Below are positions 1-5,530 of a DNA stretch of 6,090 nucleotides, piece after piece. The position numbers were made by a program, and so were the translations under genes. This stretch comes from Terriglobia bacterium. Lineage in GTDB: Bacteria; Acidobacteriota; Terriglobia; UBA7540. The stretch covers positions 1 to 6,090 of the forward strand of contig JASHTO010000070.1 in the NCBI GenBank assembly GCA_030040515.1. The letters are read 5' to 3'. The notes beneath the pieces were generated by a model. The model did no database searches, was not told the DNA's origin, and worked only from the letters and a program-made list of their open reading frames with translations. Every line of letters begins with the position of its first letter. Position 1 is the first letter of the stretch.

Positions 1-1
1 T

Positions 2-1027
2 GACCTTTCCAAGGTGCTGTTCATCTGCACGGCGAACGTTCTGGACACGATACCCCCGGCATTACTTGACCGCATGGAGGTGCTGGAGCTCCAGGGATAC
101 AGTGAAGAGGAGAAAATCCAAATCGCCATCCGCCATTTGATTCCCAAGCAGACCGCTGAGCACGGGGTCAAATCTCCGGAGCAGATTGAGTTCACCACGC
201 CCGCGCTGGCCGGCATGATCCGGCACTACACGCGCGAGGCCGGCGTGCGCAATTTGGAAAGGGAAATCGCCACCGCCTGCCGCAAGCAGGCGCGGCGAAT
301 TGCCGAGGGCAAGACGGACAAGCTGCTGCTCACGGCGGACAATCTGCGCGATTATCTGGGAATTCCGCACTTCCGGCTGGAAACCGAAATCGTGGAGCGC
401 ACGCGCCAGCCCGGCGTCATGGTGGGCCTGGCGTGGACTCCCACGGGCGGCGACGTCCTCTACGTCGAGGCCAATGCCATGAAGGGCAGCAAGGGTTTCA
501 CGATGACCGGCCACGTGGGCCAGGTCATGCAGGAATCCATGCAGGCGGCTCTGGCCTGGGTGCGCACCCACGCCGCGGATTACGAAATCGACCCGGAATT
601 CTTCCAGTCGAAGGATATTCACATCCACGTTCCTTCCGGGGCCATTCCGAAGGACGGCCCGTCGGCGGGAGTGACCATGGTTTCCTCCCTTGTCTCCGCG
701 CTCACTCGCCGGCCATCTCGTCAGCGGCTCGCCATGACCGGCGAAATTACCTTGAGCGGTCAAGTCCTGCCTGTGGGCGGCATCAAGGAGAAAGTGTTGG
801 CCGCCAAGCGCGCCGGCGTGGTGGAGGTGATTCTTCCGGCTGACAACGAGCCCAACGTGCATGAGGATCTAAACCCCGAAATGCTTGAGGGTTTGAAACT
901 AGATTATGTAAAGACCATTCGGGAGGTAGTTGAGTTGGGCCTCGAGAAGGATCCGGCGCCCGGTGACGTGGACCCGATGATACGTCAAGCGGCTCTGGCT
1001 CCTGCCGCCGCGGGAACACCCAATTGA
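2..1027 (+). CDS. lon: ATP-dependent Lon protease, C-terminal part (5' truncated by window edge)
   Basis: Lon is a cytoplasmic hexameric AAA+ serine protease that unfolds and degrades damaged and regulatory proteins. The window opens in frame inside the ATPase module; about 341 codons of a protein usually near 800 residues are visible. Seen: the sensor-1 region FICTAN (Asn codon 35-37), the arginine finger in LLDRME (Arg 71-73) and the sensor-2 region GVRNLER (Arg 248-250). The complete protease domain follows, with catalytic Ser in KDGPSAG (codon 662-664) and catalytic Lys in GGIKEK (codon 791-793). Their 43-residue spacing equals that of Ser679 and Lys722 in E. coli Lon. The substrate-binding and ATP-binding (Walker A/B) parts lie upstream and are not visible. 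The protein ends in an Ala/Pro-rich tail (APAAAGTPN). The first in-window start-like codon (GTG at 14) is internal and is not the true start. Identification is very secure. Confidence 0.97.
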   Translation, partial: DLSKVLFICTANVLDTIPPALLDRMEVLELQGYSEEEKIQIAIRHLIPKQTAEHGVKSPEQIEFTTPALAGMIRHYTREAGVRNLEREIATACRKQARRIAEGKTDKLLLTADNLRDYLGIPHFRLETEIVERTRQPGVMVGLAWTPTGGDVLYVEANAMKGSKGFTMTGHVGQVMQESMQAALAWVRTHAADYEIDPEFFQSKDIHIHVPSGAIPKDGPSAGVTMVSSLVSALTRRPSRQRLAMTGEITLSGQVLPVGGIKEKVLAAKRAGVVEVILPADNEPNVHEDLNPEMLEGLKLDYVKTIREVVELGLEKDPAPGDVDPMIRQAALAPAAAGTPN

Positions 1028-1055
1028 GCTGGCCTGCGGGGTGCGACACTCTTAT

Positions 1056-1085
1056 TCTGGGGAGCGCCCACCTGCCTCCCCCAGA
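1056..1085 (+). terminator. Terminator-like hairpin downstream of lon
   Basis: TCTGGGGAG (1056-1064) can pair with CTCCCCCAGA (1076-1085), giving a nine-pair GC-rich stem with one bulged C and an 11-base loop. It starts 28 bp after the lon stop codon, a sensible place for transcript termination. The bases after the stem (TCTTCGG) lack a real T-run, so it may be a weak or factor-assisted terminator, or only a 3'-end stabilising hairpin. Confidence 0.35.
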
Positions 1086-1109
1086 TCTTCGGCTGCTCAC
1101 TGCTTCCAG

Positions 1110-1118
1110 TGCTAGAAT
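1110..1118 (+). promoter_or_regulatory. Putative extended -10 promoter for the DUF2911 gene
   Basis: The string TGC-TAGAAT matches an extended -10 element: TG, one base, then five of six matches to TATAAT. It lies 40 bp before the start codon of the gene at 1159, so transcription would begin near 1125. I see no good -35 hexamer at 17 bp spacing, which is tolerated for extended -10 promoters. This is a prediction from sequence pattern only. Confidence 0.4.
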
Positions 1119-1158
1119 TAACTCCTGACCGGCAAAAATTCCTCGTGAGGAGATCGCA

Positions 1159-1770
1159 ATGAAGATCCGAATTTCCCTTGGGATGTGTCTACTCTTATGG
1201 GTAATCCCGGCTATGGCACAACAACCCAAACCCAACATCACGGCCGAGGGCGGCGGACCCGATGACCGCGCATCCGCTCGCATCCTCTATTGGAATTCTG
1301 CCAAGCACGGCGGGGCGGGGGAATTCGCCATCGACTATGGACGCCCCGTTTGGAAAAGTGTTTATGAAGACCCGGCGAAATTTGACGCCATGACGAAAGG
1401 CAAGGTTTGGCGGTTCGGGAGCAATTTCTGGACCACGCTCGATACCTGCCTGCCCTTGAAGATCTCCGGCGAGGCGGTTCCGGTGGGCTACTACTACCTT
1501 GGTTTGCGCCGGTCTGACGATGGAGCGATGTGGTCCCTCGCCTTCATTGATCCGGCCAAGGTCCGCGCCGCCCACATTGATGCGTTCAATATCGATAAAG
1601 CTCCGATCTCTTTCGAGGTTCCTCTCTCCGACGCGAAGGCCACTTCCAAGACGGAGAAGCTCACGATTGACCTGACTTATCCCAAGGACAACATCCACAA
1701 GGCCACGCTGAACATTGCCTGGGGCACCCTGGCCCTGACGGCGCCCATTGAAATCATGGACGTGGAGTAA
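1159..1770 (+). CDS. Secreted DUF2911 family protein
   Basis: A 203-residue protein of unknown biochemical function. Residues 1-20 form a typical Sec signal peptide: basic start MKIR, hydrophobic core, and an AMA cleavage site before QQ. The mature part is therefore predicted to be periplasmic or extracellular. The rest fits DUF2911: IDYGRP at 58-63, the hallmark GKVWRFGSN at 81-89 followed by WTTLD, then a GEAVPVGYYYLGL segment (105-116), and a beta-rich C-terminus ending in NIAWGTLALTAPI. The length is usual for the family. The start is supported by a strong Shine-Dalgarno GAGGAG at 1147-1152, 6 bases before ATG. The gene stands alone: 131 bp of intergenic DNA with a possible promoter precede it and 174 bp follow. 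Family assignment is from motif recognition; no enzymatic role should be read into it. Confidence 0.85.
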   Translation: MKIRISLGMCLLLWVIPAMAQQPKPNITAEGGGPDDRASARILYWNSAKHGGAGEFAIDYGRPVWKSVYEDPAKFDAMTKGKVWRFGSNFWTTLDTCLPLKISGEAVPVGYYYLGLRRSDDGAMWSLAFIDPAKVRAAHIDAFNIDKAPISFEVPLSDAKATSKTEKLTIDLTYPKDNIHKATLNIAWGTLALTAPIEIMDVE

Positions 1771-1873
1771 ATCACAACCCTCCCCCGCGCATGGAGGTGC
1801 CATCGCTGCCCGGTTGAATGCTTTTTCCTCAAGCGTGCTCCTTTTTCCACGGCGGTGTGATCCATCAAACCCA

Positions 1874-1902
1874 TTTACTTTTCCTGCCGGAGCCACTATA
1901 AG
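1874..1902 (+). promoter_or_regulatory. Sigma70-type promoter of the TM2/DUF2752 operon
   Basis: TTTACT (1874-1879, four of six matches to TTGACA) and TATAAG (1897-1902, five of six matches to TATAAT) are separated by exactly 17 bp. Transcription would start near 1909, leaving a leader of about 35 bases before the ATG at 1945. This is the best promoter-like site in the window. It sits in the 174-bp gap after the DUF2911 gene, so the two genes downstream appear to be separately transcribed. Confidence 0.55.
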
Positions 1903-1944
1903 TACGTAAACGGCGTCGAATAAATCCGCTCAAGGGGATTCAAC

Positions 1945-2532
1945 ATGTTTTGCCGGAATTGCGCACGACAACTTGCCGATAATGCTGAATTCTGCGTGGC
2001 CTGTGGGCAGCGGCCGCTTGACGGCACACGCTATTGCTCCCAGTGCGGGAAAGAGATGGCTCCCGGGGCCCAGACGTGCGCGCAATGTGGCGCCGGCATG
2101 GTCGCTTTCAGTGACAAAGACCTGGGCACGGCCACCGTGCTTTCCATGTTTTTGGGAGTCTTCGGGGTTGATCGCTTTTACCTCGGCTATACGGGTTTGG
2201 GAATCTTGAAATTATGCACTCTCGGTGGCTGTGGAATCTGGGCCATCATCGATAAATTCCTCATCATTTTCAAGAAGGTCCCTGATGCTCAGGGCCGGCC
2301 CTTGAGGTATGTCAACCCGAATCCGGCAAGCGATAAAGAATGGGTGGTTGCCGTATTGCTCTCATTCTATCTAGGCTGGTTGGGCGTGGATCGCTTTTAC
2401 TTGGGCCAAGTCGGTTTGGGTTTGCTGAAACTCTTCACTCTCGGCGGATGCGGAATCTGGACACTCGTTGACGCAATCCTAATCGGGTTGAATCGACTGC
2501 CGGACTCCAACGGCAGACTTCTTCGCATGTAG
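1945..2532 (+). CDS. Double zinc-ribbon, double TM2-domain membrane protein
   Basis: A 195-residue protein of unknown function. The N-terminus carries four CxxC knuckles: Cys3/Cys6 with Cys17/Cys20, and Cys31/Cys34 with Cys45/Cys48, consistent with two consecutive zinc ribbons. Two TM2 domains follow. Each has a hydrophobic segment, a GVDRFYLG turn (residues 74-81 and 147-154), a second segment with LGGCGIW (93-99 and 166-172), and a tail with PD..GR. The two TM2 units are exactly 73 residues apart, pointing to an internal duplication. Four membrane segments are predicted, with the zinc part probably cytoplasmic (inference). A good Shine-Dalgarno AAGGGG (1932-1937) lies 7 bases before ATG. 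The next gene starts 6 bp after this stop codon, so the two are almost certainly co-transcribed. Family assignment is confident; the role is unknown, and a metal- or redox-sensing membrane function is only a guess. Confidence 0.9.
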   Translation: MFCRNCARQLADNAEFCVACGQRPLDGTRYCSQCGKEMAPGAQTCAQCGAGMVAFSDKDLGTATVLSMFLGVFGVDRFYLGYTGLGILKLCTLGGCGIWAIIDKFLIIFKKVPDAQGRPLRYVNPNPASDKEWVVAVLLSFYLGWLGVDRFYLGQVGLGLLKLFTLGGCGIWTLVDAILIGLNRLPDSNGRLLRM

Positions 2533-2538
2533 GTATCC

Positions 2539-2877
2539 ATGAAACCTTTTTGCGCGGGACTTCCCCGGTGGATGGCATTGACACTTGCCCTGGTGGCTTT
2601 TATGGCGCTTCCTCCTGAGGCTTTGGCACGGGGTCCGGATGTTTGCGTGTGGAAACACTTGTTTGGTCTCAGCGCTTGCCCGGCCTGTGGCAGCACCCGG
2701 GCCCTGGCCGCGTTCTTTCACGGCCATCTCTCCCAGGCGCTTGCCTACAATCGTAACGTGATCGTGACCGGACCAATACTGATCGGCCTCCTGGCAAGTG
2801 ACATCATCTCGGGCATAAAGCGGGCGTGGGCAAGGCAGATTGCGGCCAAACTATATCCCGGCTTTTTCACTTCCTAA
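2539..2877 (+). CDS. DUF2752 family small membrane protein
   Basis: A 112-residue protein of unknown function. Residues 12-30 form a hydrophobic segment ending in ALA, which could be a membrane anchor or a signal peptide. The family signature follows: Cys36 in VCVWKHLFGL, then CPACGSTRA (47-55, Cys47 and Cys50), then AFFHGHLSQALAYN and a second hydrophobic helix (about 74-90). This matches the usual DUF2752 pattern of an upstream Cys, a CPxCGxTRA motif, and a membrane helix after an Asn. The gene begins 6 bp after the TM2 gene; its ribosome-binding site is weak (TAGGT), so translation may be coupled to that gene. Its stop codon lies inside an intrinsic terminator, making it the last gene of the unit. 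DUF2752 and TM2 proteins are often neighbours, in my recollection, but neither has an established activity. Confidence 0.85.
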   Translation: MKPFCAGLPRWMALTLALVAFMALPPEALARGPDVCVWKHLFGLSACPACGSTRALAAFFHGHLSQALAYNRNVIVTGPILIGLLASDIISGIKRAWARQIAAKLYPGFFTS

Positions 2878-2889
2878 GCCGCGGTTTTT
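2857..2889 (+). terminator. Intrinsic terminator closing the TM2/DUF2752 operon
   Basis: CC-CGGCTT (2857-2864) pairs with AAGCCG-(C)-GG (2876-2884, C2882 bulged) around an 11-base loop. The stem is followed at once by TTTTT (2885-2889). This is the classic rho-independent arrangement. The 3' arm includes two bases of the TAA stop codon (2875-2877), so the terminator overlaps the gene end. It separates the small membrane-protein unit from the polysaccharide genes that follow. Confidence 0.6.
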
Positions 2890-2936
2890 ACGCTGCCTCG
2901 CCGGCATACATCGTCAACCCAATCCCGTTTCCACCC

Positions 2937-2965
2937 TTGTTTTCCTACATTGATTCCAATACAGT
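2937..2965 (+). promoter_or_regulatory. Weak candidate promoter before the O-antigen ligase-like gene
   Basis: TTGTTT (2937-2942) and TACAGT (2960-2965) are separated by 17 bp, but only TTG of the -35 and four of six -10 positions match consensus. The position, just after a terminator and just before the gene at 2981, makes a promoter here reasonable, since that gene otherwise has no visible source of transcription. The specific hexamers are uncertain. Confidence 0.25.
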
Positions 2966-2980
2966 CACAGAGTCCTCGTG

Positions 2981-4321
2981 ATGAGTGTTGACGCCATCCT
3001 GGAACATACGTGCGGCGAATTGCCAAACCCTCCACTTGCGCGCTGGGCCGCGGTTTTCTTCACATTTTTCGTTCTGACTCTTCAAATCTCCATAGCCGCT
3101 TCCCAGGCATTCCTGGCCGGAGCGGGGATTTTCTATACTGCTCACCTGCTGCGCTCCCGGCCTCGCATCGCATTCATGCCGATAAAAATTCCACTTGTGC
3201 TCTTTTGCCTGCTTTCCTTGGCTTCGAGTTTCGCCGCGACGAATCCAACTGTGGCCTGGTTTGCCGTCCGAAAACTCGTTCTGTTTCTCATATGGCTGCT
3301 GGCGATAAATCTGATCGTCAGCGCACGGCATTTGCGGCGCCTCCTGAAGGGTATGTTTGCTGTATCCTTGCTCACCAGTCTGGTTGCGATCGTGCAATTC
3401 GTTATCGAGTATCGCGAAGTGCGGACGCAACACCCCGGCCAAGTCTATCATGACCTGACGTCCGCGCGCATCGAGGGATTCATGGGACACTGGATGAACT
3501 TCGGTGGACAGCAGATGCTGGTTTTCGTCTTTCTGGCGACCTTCTTGCTGCTTTCGAAGGATGGAGCTTCGCATCGGGAAAATGGCAATGCCGGGCCGGA
3601 GAGCCGAATTTCCCGTTTCGAGTTTCGTGTATCGCCCCTGTGGTGGGCAGTGTTTGCCTTTGTCACAATCTCAATCGTTCTCAACTTTACCCGCAGTGTG
3701 TGGCTTGGATGTTTCCTGGCGGGAATTTACCTCGTGGCCCGCTGGAAATCCAAAGTTCTTTGGGCATTGCCGATTCTGCTGGCCGTGGCCTATTGGGGAT
3801 CACCTCCCCTCATCCGCGAGCGAATTCAACATGCTCTGCACCCCACGCAAGAACCGGCGCTATCCATCCGGCTGGAAATGTGGGGCGTGGCCATCAAAAT
3901 GATCCAGGCGCATCCATGGTTGGGAGTCGGTCCGAACAATATTGAGGAAGTTTACGATCTCTACCTCCCACCCGGAAAGTCCCCCGAGCGTGGCTATCAC
4001 AACCACCTTCACGATGATTTCCTGCAACTCGGCGCGGAACGCGGACTGCCCTGTCTTGCTTCATGGGTCTGGCTGATGGTAGCGCTCGGTTGGTTCACTT
4101 GGAAGATCCGACAACGTCTTTCCGCGCAACGGTGGATCGCCGATGCGGCCTTCGCCGCCTTGCTGGCCTTCCTTGCGGAAGGCTGCTTCGAATTCAATTT
4201 TGGCACATCTCCGGTCTTGATGGTTTTTCTATTCCTGACCTCGACGCCCTTCATCGCCATGCACTTCGTGATCGCCGACGGATCGAAGAAAAACGGCGGA
4301 GATGGAGTGGAACCGTTGTGA
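2981..4321 (+). CDS. O-antigen ligase / polysaccharide polymerase-like membrane protein (Wzy_C superfamily)
   Basis: A 446-residue, strongly hydrophobic inner-membrane protein with about 11-12 predicted helices. The family (WaaL/Wzy/RfaL-like) transfers or polymerises undecaprenyl-linked glycans on the periplasmic side. Seen: RIEGFMGHW at 163-171, TRSVWLG at 237-243, and a large soluble loop (about 274-357) carrying HPWLGVG (311-317) and HNHLHDDFLQ (340-349) before a further helix. This HPxxGxG...HNH arrangement is the hallmark of the superfamily, and the second His motif is linked to catalysis. ATG 2981 is preferred because the weak AGAG at 2969-2972 is 8 bases upstream; a GTG one codon earlier (2978) is possible. 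A polar loop at 193-220 contains an odd short repeat (3607-3634). Ligase and polymerase cannot be told apart from sequence alone. A glycosyltransferase follows 77 bp downstream. Confidence 0.88.
   Translation: MSVDAILEHTCGELPNPPLARWAAVFFTFFVLTLQISIAASQAFLAGAGIFYTAHLLRSRPRIAFMPIKIPLVLFCLLSLASSFAATNPTVAWFAVRKLVLFLIWLLAINLIVSARHLRRLLKGMFAVSLLTSLVAIVQFVIEYREVRTQHPGQVYHDLTSARIEGFMGHWMNFGGQQMLVFVFLATFLLLSKDGASHRENGNAGPESRISRFEFRVSPLWWAVFAFVTISIVLNFTRSVWLGCFLAGIYLVARWKSKVLWALPILLAVAYWGSPPLIRERIQHALHPTQEPALSIRLEMWGVAIKMIQAHPWLGVGPNNIEEVYDLYLPPGKSPERGYHNHLHDDFLQLGAERGLPCLASWVWLMVALGWFTWKIRQRLSAQRWIADAAFAALLAFLAEGCFEFNFGTSPVLMVFLFLTSTPFIAMHFVIADGSKKNGGDGVEPL
3607..3634 (+). repeat. Four imperfect tandem 7-bp units inside the ligase-like gene
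   Basis: AATTTCC, CGTTTCG, AGTTTCG and TGTATCG follow one another without a gap, with pattern NNTTTCG in the middle two units and one mismatch in each outer unit. They encode residues 209-218 (roughly ISRFEFRVS) in the polar loop between two membrane helices, where length changes should be tolerated. The frame is kept throughout. Confidence 0.5.
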
Positions 4322-4398
4322 TCCACGAGTCGTCTCCGAGAATGTTCGAGGAATACGGTCATTGATCGTTTGGCACGGCGCGAGCTTTCCTGAAGAAA

Positions 4399-5379
4399 AT
4401 GGCCTCCTACAACGTTTTGGTTGTTACCAACCTCTGGCCAACCGAAGCTGATCCGGGCTACGGCAGCTTCGTCAAAGCGCAAATGGAGTCGCTTATCCCT
4501 CTGGGAGTTCAGTTTGACGTCCTGTTCGTAAACGGGCGCGAGTCCAGATGGAATTACCTTCGAGGCATCCGCCAAGTCCGGAAACGGATTCGGGACAAGC
4601 ATTACGATTTGATTCACGCCCACTTTGGGCTCTCGGGTTGGGTGGCGCGCTGGCAGAGGCACGTGCCGCTCGTCGTGTCATTTATGGGCGATGATGTTCT
4701 TGGCCGTTCTGCCCGCGATGGACGCATTACGCTTGTGGGCCGGTTCTTGCAAATCTCAGGATTCACCCTGGCGCGCCTGGCCGATGCCGTTATCGTGAAA
4801 TCCCGTCAAATGGCCAACAAGCTTCGCGTTTCCTCGGCCCAAATTATTCCCAACGGGGTTGACCTCGATTTATTCCGCCCCATAGAGCAAGCCATCGCGC
4901 GCAAGTCACTCGGCCTTGACCCCGAAAAGAAGCTTGTGCTGTTTCCCTACAACCCCAGCGAGGCGCGCAAACGATATGACTTGATTCAGTCAGCGGTTTC
5001 TCGGGCGCGCGAAAAAGTTCCCGGATTGGAAATTCTAGTGGCACGTAGCTTGCCACAGGAACAAGTTGCGACCTACATGAACGCCGCCGACGTCCTGGTG
5101 ATGGCATCCATGCTTGAAGGATCGCCCAACGCCGTCAAAGAAGCGATGGCGACGAACCTCCCGGTTGTTACCGTTGATGTGGGCGATGCCGTCGATTTGA
5201 TTGGCCCCACGGAGGGATGCTATCGGGTGCCGCGTGAGGCAACGGCAATTGCCGAAAAGATTATCGAAGTTTGCCGTCGCGGCAGCCGAACCAATGGCCG
5301 GGCGTGGATTCGCAAACTCTCCATGGAAACGGTTGCACAGCAAATCGTTGAAGTTTACGCACGAGTGTTGCGGCATTAG
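4399..5379 (+). CDS. Glycosyltransferase family 4 (GT-B fold) protein
   Basis: A 326-residue predicted retaining sugar transferase that would move a sugar from a nucleotide-sugar to a lipid-linked or growing glycan at the cytoplasmic membrane face. The N-terminal Rossmann domain shows VLVVTNLWP (6-14), G22-S23-F24 and the acceptor-side HAHFGLSG (73-80). The linker has IPNGVDLDLFRP (150-161). The C-terminal domain has FPYNPSEARKRYDL (182-195, with the basic donor-phosphate region around Lys191/Arg192) and the GT4 EX7E motif, Glu240 to Glu248 in EGSPNAVKE. The FPxxPxxxRKRxDL style resembles the TuaC-like subgroup (inference). At 326 residues it is short for GT4 (commonly 350-400) but both domains look complete. 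ATG 4399 is the first ATG after an in-frame stop at 4363-4365; only a weak GAAGAAA precedes it. It probably shares a transcript with the gene before it. Donor and acceptor are unknown. Confidence 0.92.
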   Translation: MASYNVLVVTNLWPTEADPGYGSFVKAQMESLIPLGVQFDVLFVNGRESRWNYLRGIRQVRKRIRDKHYDLIHAHFGLSGWVARWQRHVPLVVSFMGDDVLGRSARDGRITLVGRFLQISGFTLARLADAVIVKSRQMANKLRVSSAQIIPNGVDLDLFRPIEQAIARKSLGLDPEKKLVLFPYNPSEARKRYDLIQSAVSRAREKVPGLEILVARSLPQEQVATYMNAADVLVMASMLEGSPNAVKEAMATNLPVVTVDVGDAVDLIGPTEGCYRVPREATAIAEKIIEVCRRGSRTNGRAWIRKLSMETVAQQIVEVYARVLRH

Positions 5380-5530
5380 GTGTCTCTGTTTGGGGCAGAC
5401 GTGACCCGAGTTTCCTCATTCAATTTCCGCCTCACCGAATTACTCGATTCGATTAAACTCACCTTTTGAACCGGGTGCGAAACTTTCTGTCCAAACAAGG
5501 CCACTGCTCCAGGCACGAGCGGAATAACCC
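5380..5530. other. Intergenic gap between the glycosyltransferase and toroid-like genes
   Basis: This 151-bp AT-richer stretch has no plausible gene and no convincing terminator. TTGAAC at 5466-5471 resembles a -35 element, but no acceptable -10 follows at normal spacing. GAGTTT (5408-5413) and AAACTC (5455-5460) are inverted, but 41 bases apart and too short to be persuasive. The gap is large enough to hold a promoter that I cannot pin down. Confidence 0.4.

Noticed and set aside
62..862. Long open frame on the - strand (266 residues) opposite lon
   Set aside because: It lies wholly antisense to unmistakable Lon sequence, is His/Arg/Gly-rich as expected from the reversed frame of GC-rich coding DNA, and resembles no family.
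783..1283. Open frame on the - strand (166 residues) spanning the lon/DUF2911 gap
   Set aside because: It overlaps the 3' end of lon and the DUF2911 signal peptide, is Arg/Pro/Ser-rich without motif, and has no good ribosome-binding site that I can see.
1780..1803. Hairpin CCTCC...GGAGG after the DUF2911 gene as a terminator
   Set aside because: The stem is only five pairs and no T-run follows directly; the nearest T-run is about 35 bp further on and unpaired.
1195..1896. Open frame on the - strand (233 residues) opposite the DUF2911 gene
   Set aside because: It is antisense to a gene with a signal peptide, strong ribosome-binding site and family motifs; its own translation shows no domain, and it would run through the promoter region at 1874-1902.
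2155..2593. The 219-bp-offset similarity in the TM2 gene as a mobile or CRISPR-like repeat
   Set aside because: The similarity follows protein-domain boundaries, keeps the reading frame and shows many synonymous changes, so it is an old domain duplication and not a DNA repeat element.
2978..2980. GTG as start of the ligase-like gene
   Set aside because: The ATG immediately after it has equal or better spacing from the weak AGAG site and is the more common start codon; the difference is one residue.
2945..3574. Open frame on the - strand (209 residues) opposite the ligase-like gene
   Set aside because: It is polar, Gln/Glu/Arg-rich reverse reading of hydrophobic codons, as expected antisense to a membrane protein; no family is recognised.
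4009..4662. Open frame on the - strand (217 residues) bridging the ligase-like and glycosyltransferase genes
   Set aside because: It is antisense to conserved motifs of both genes (HNHLHDD and HAHFGLSG), with no recognisable domain.
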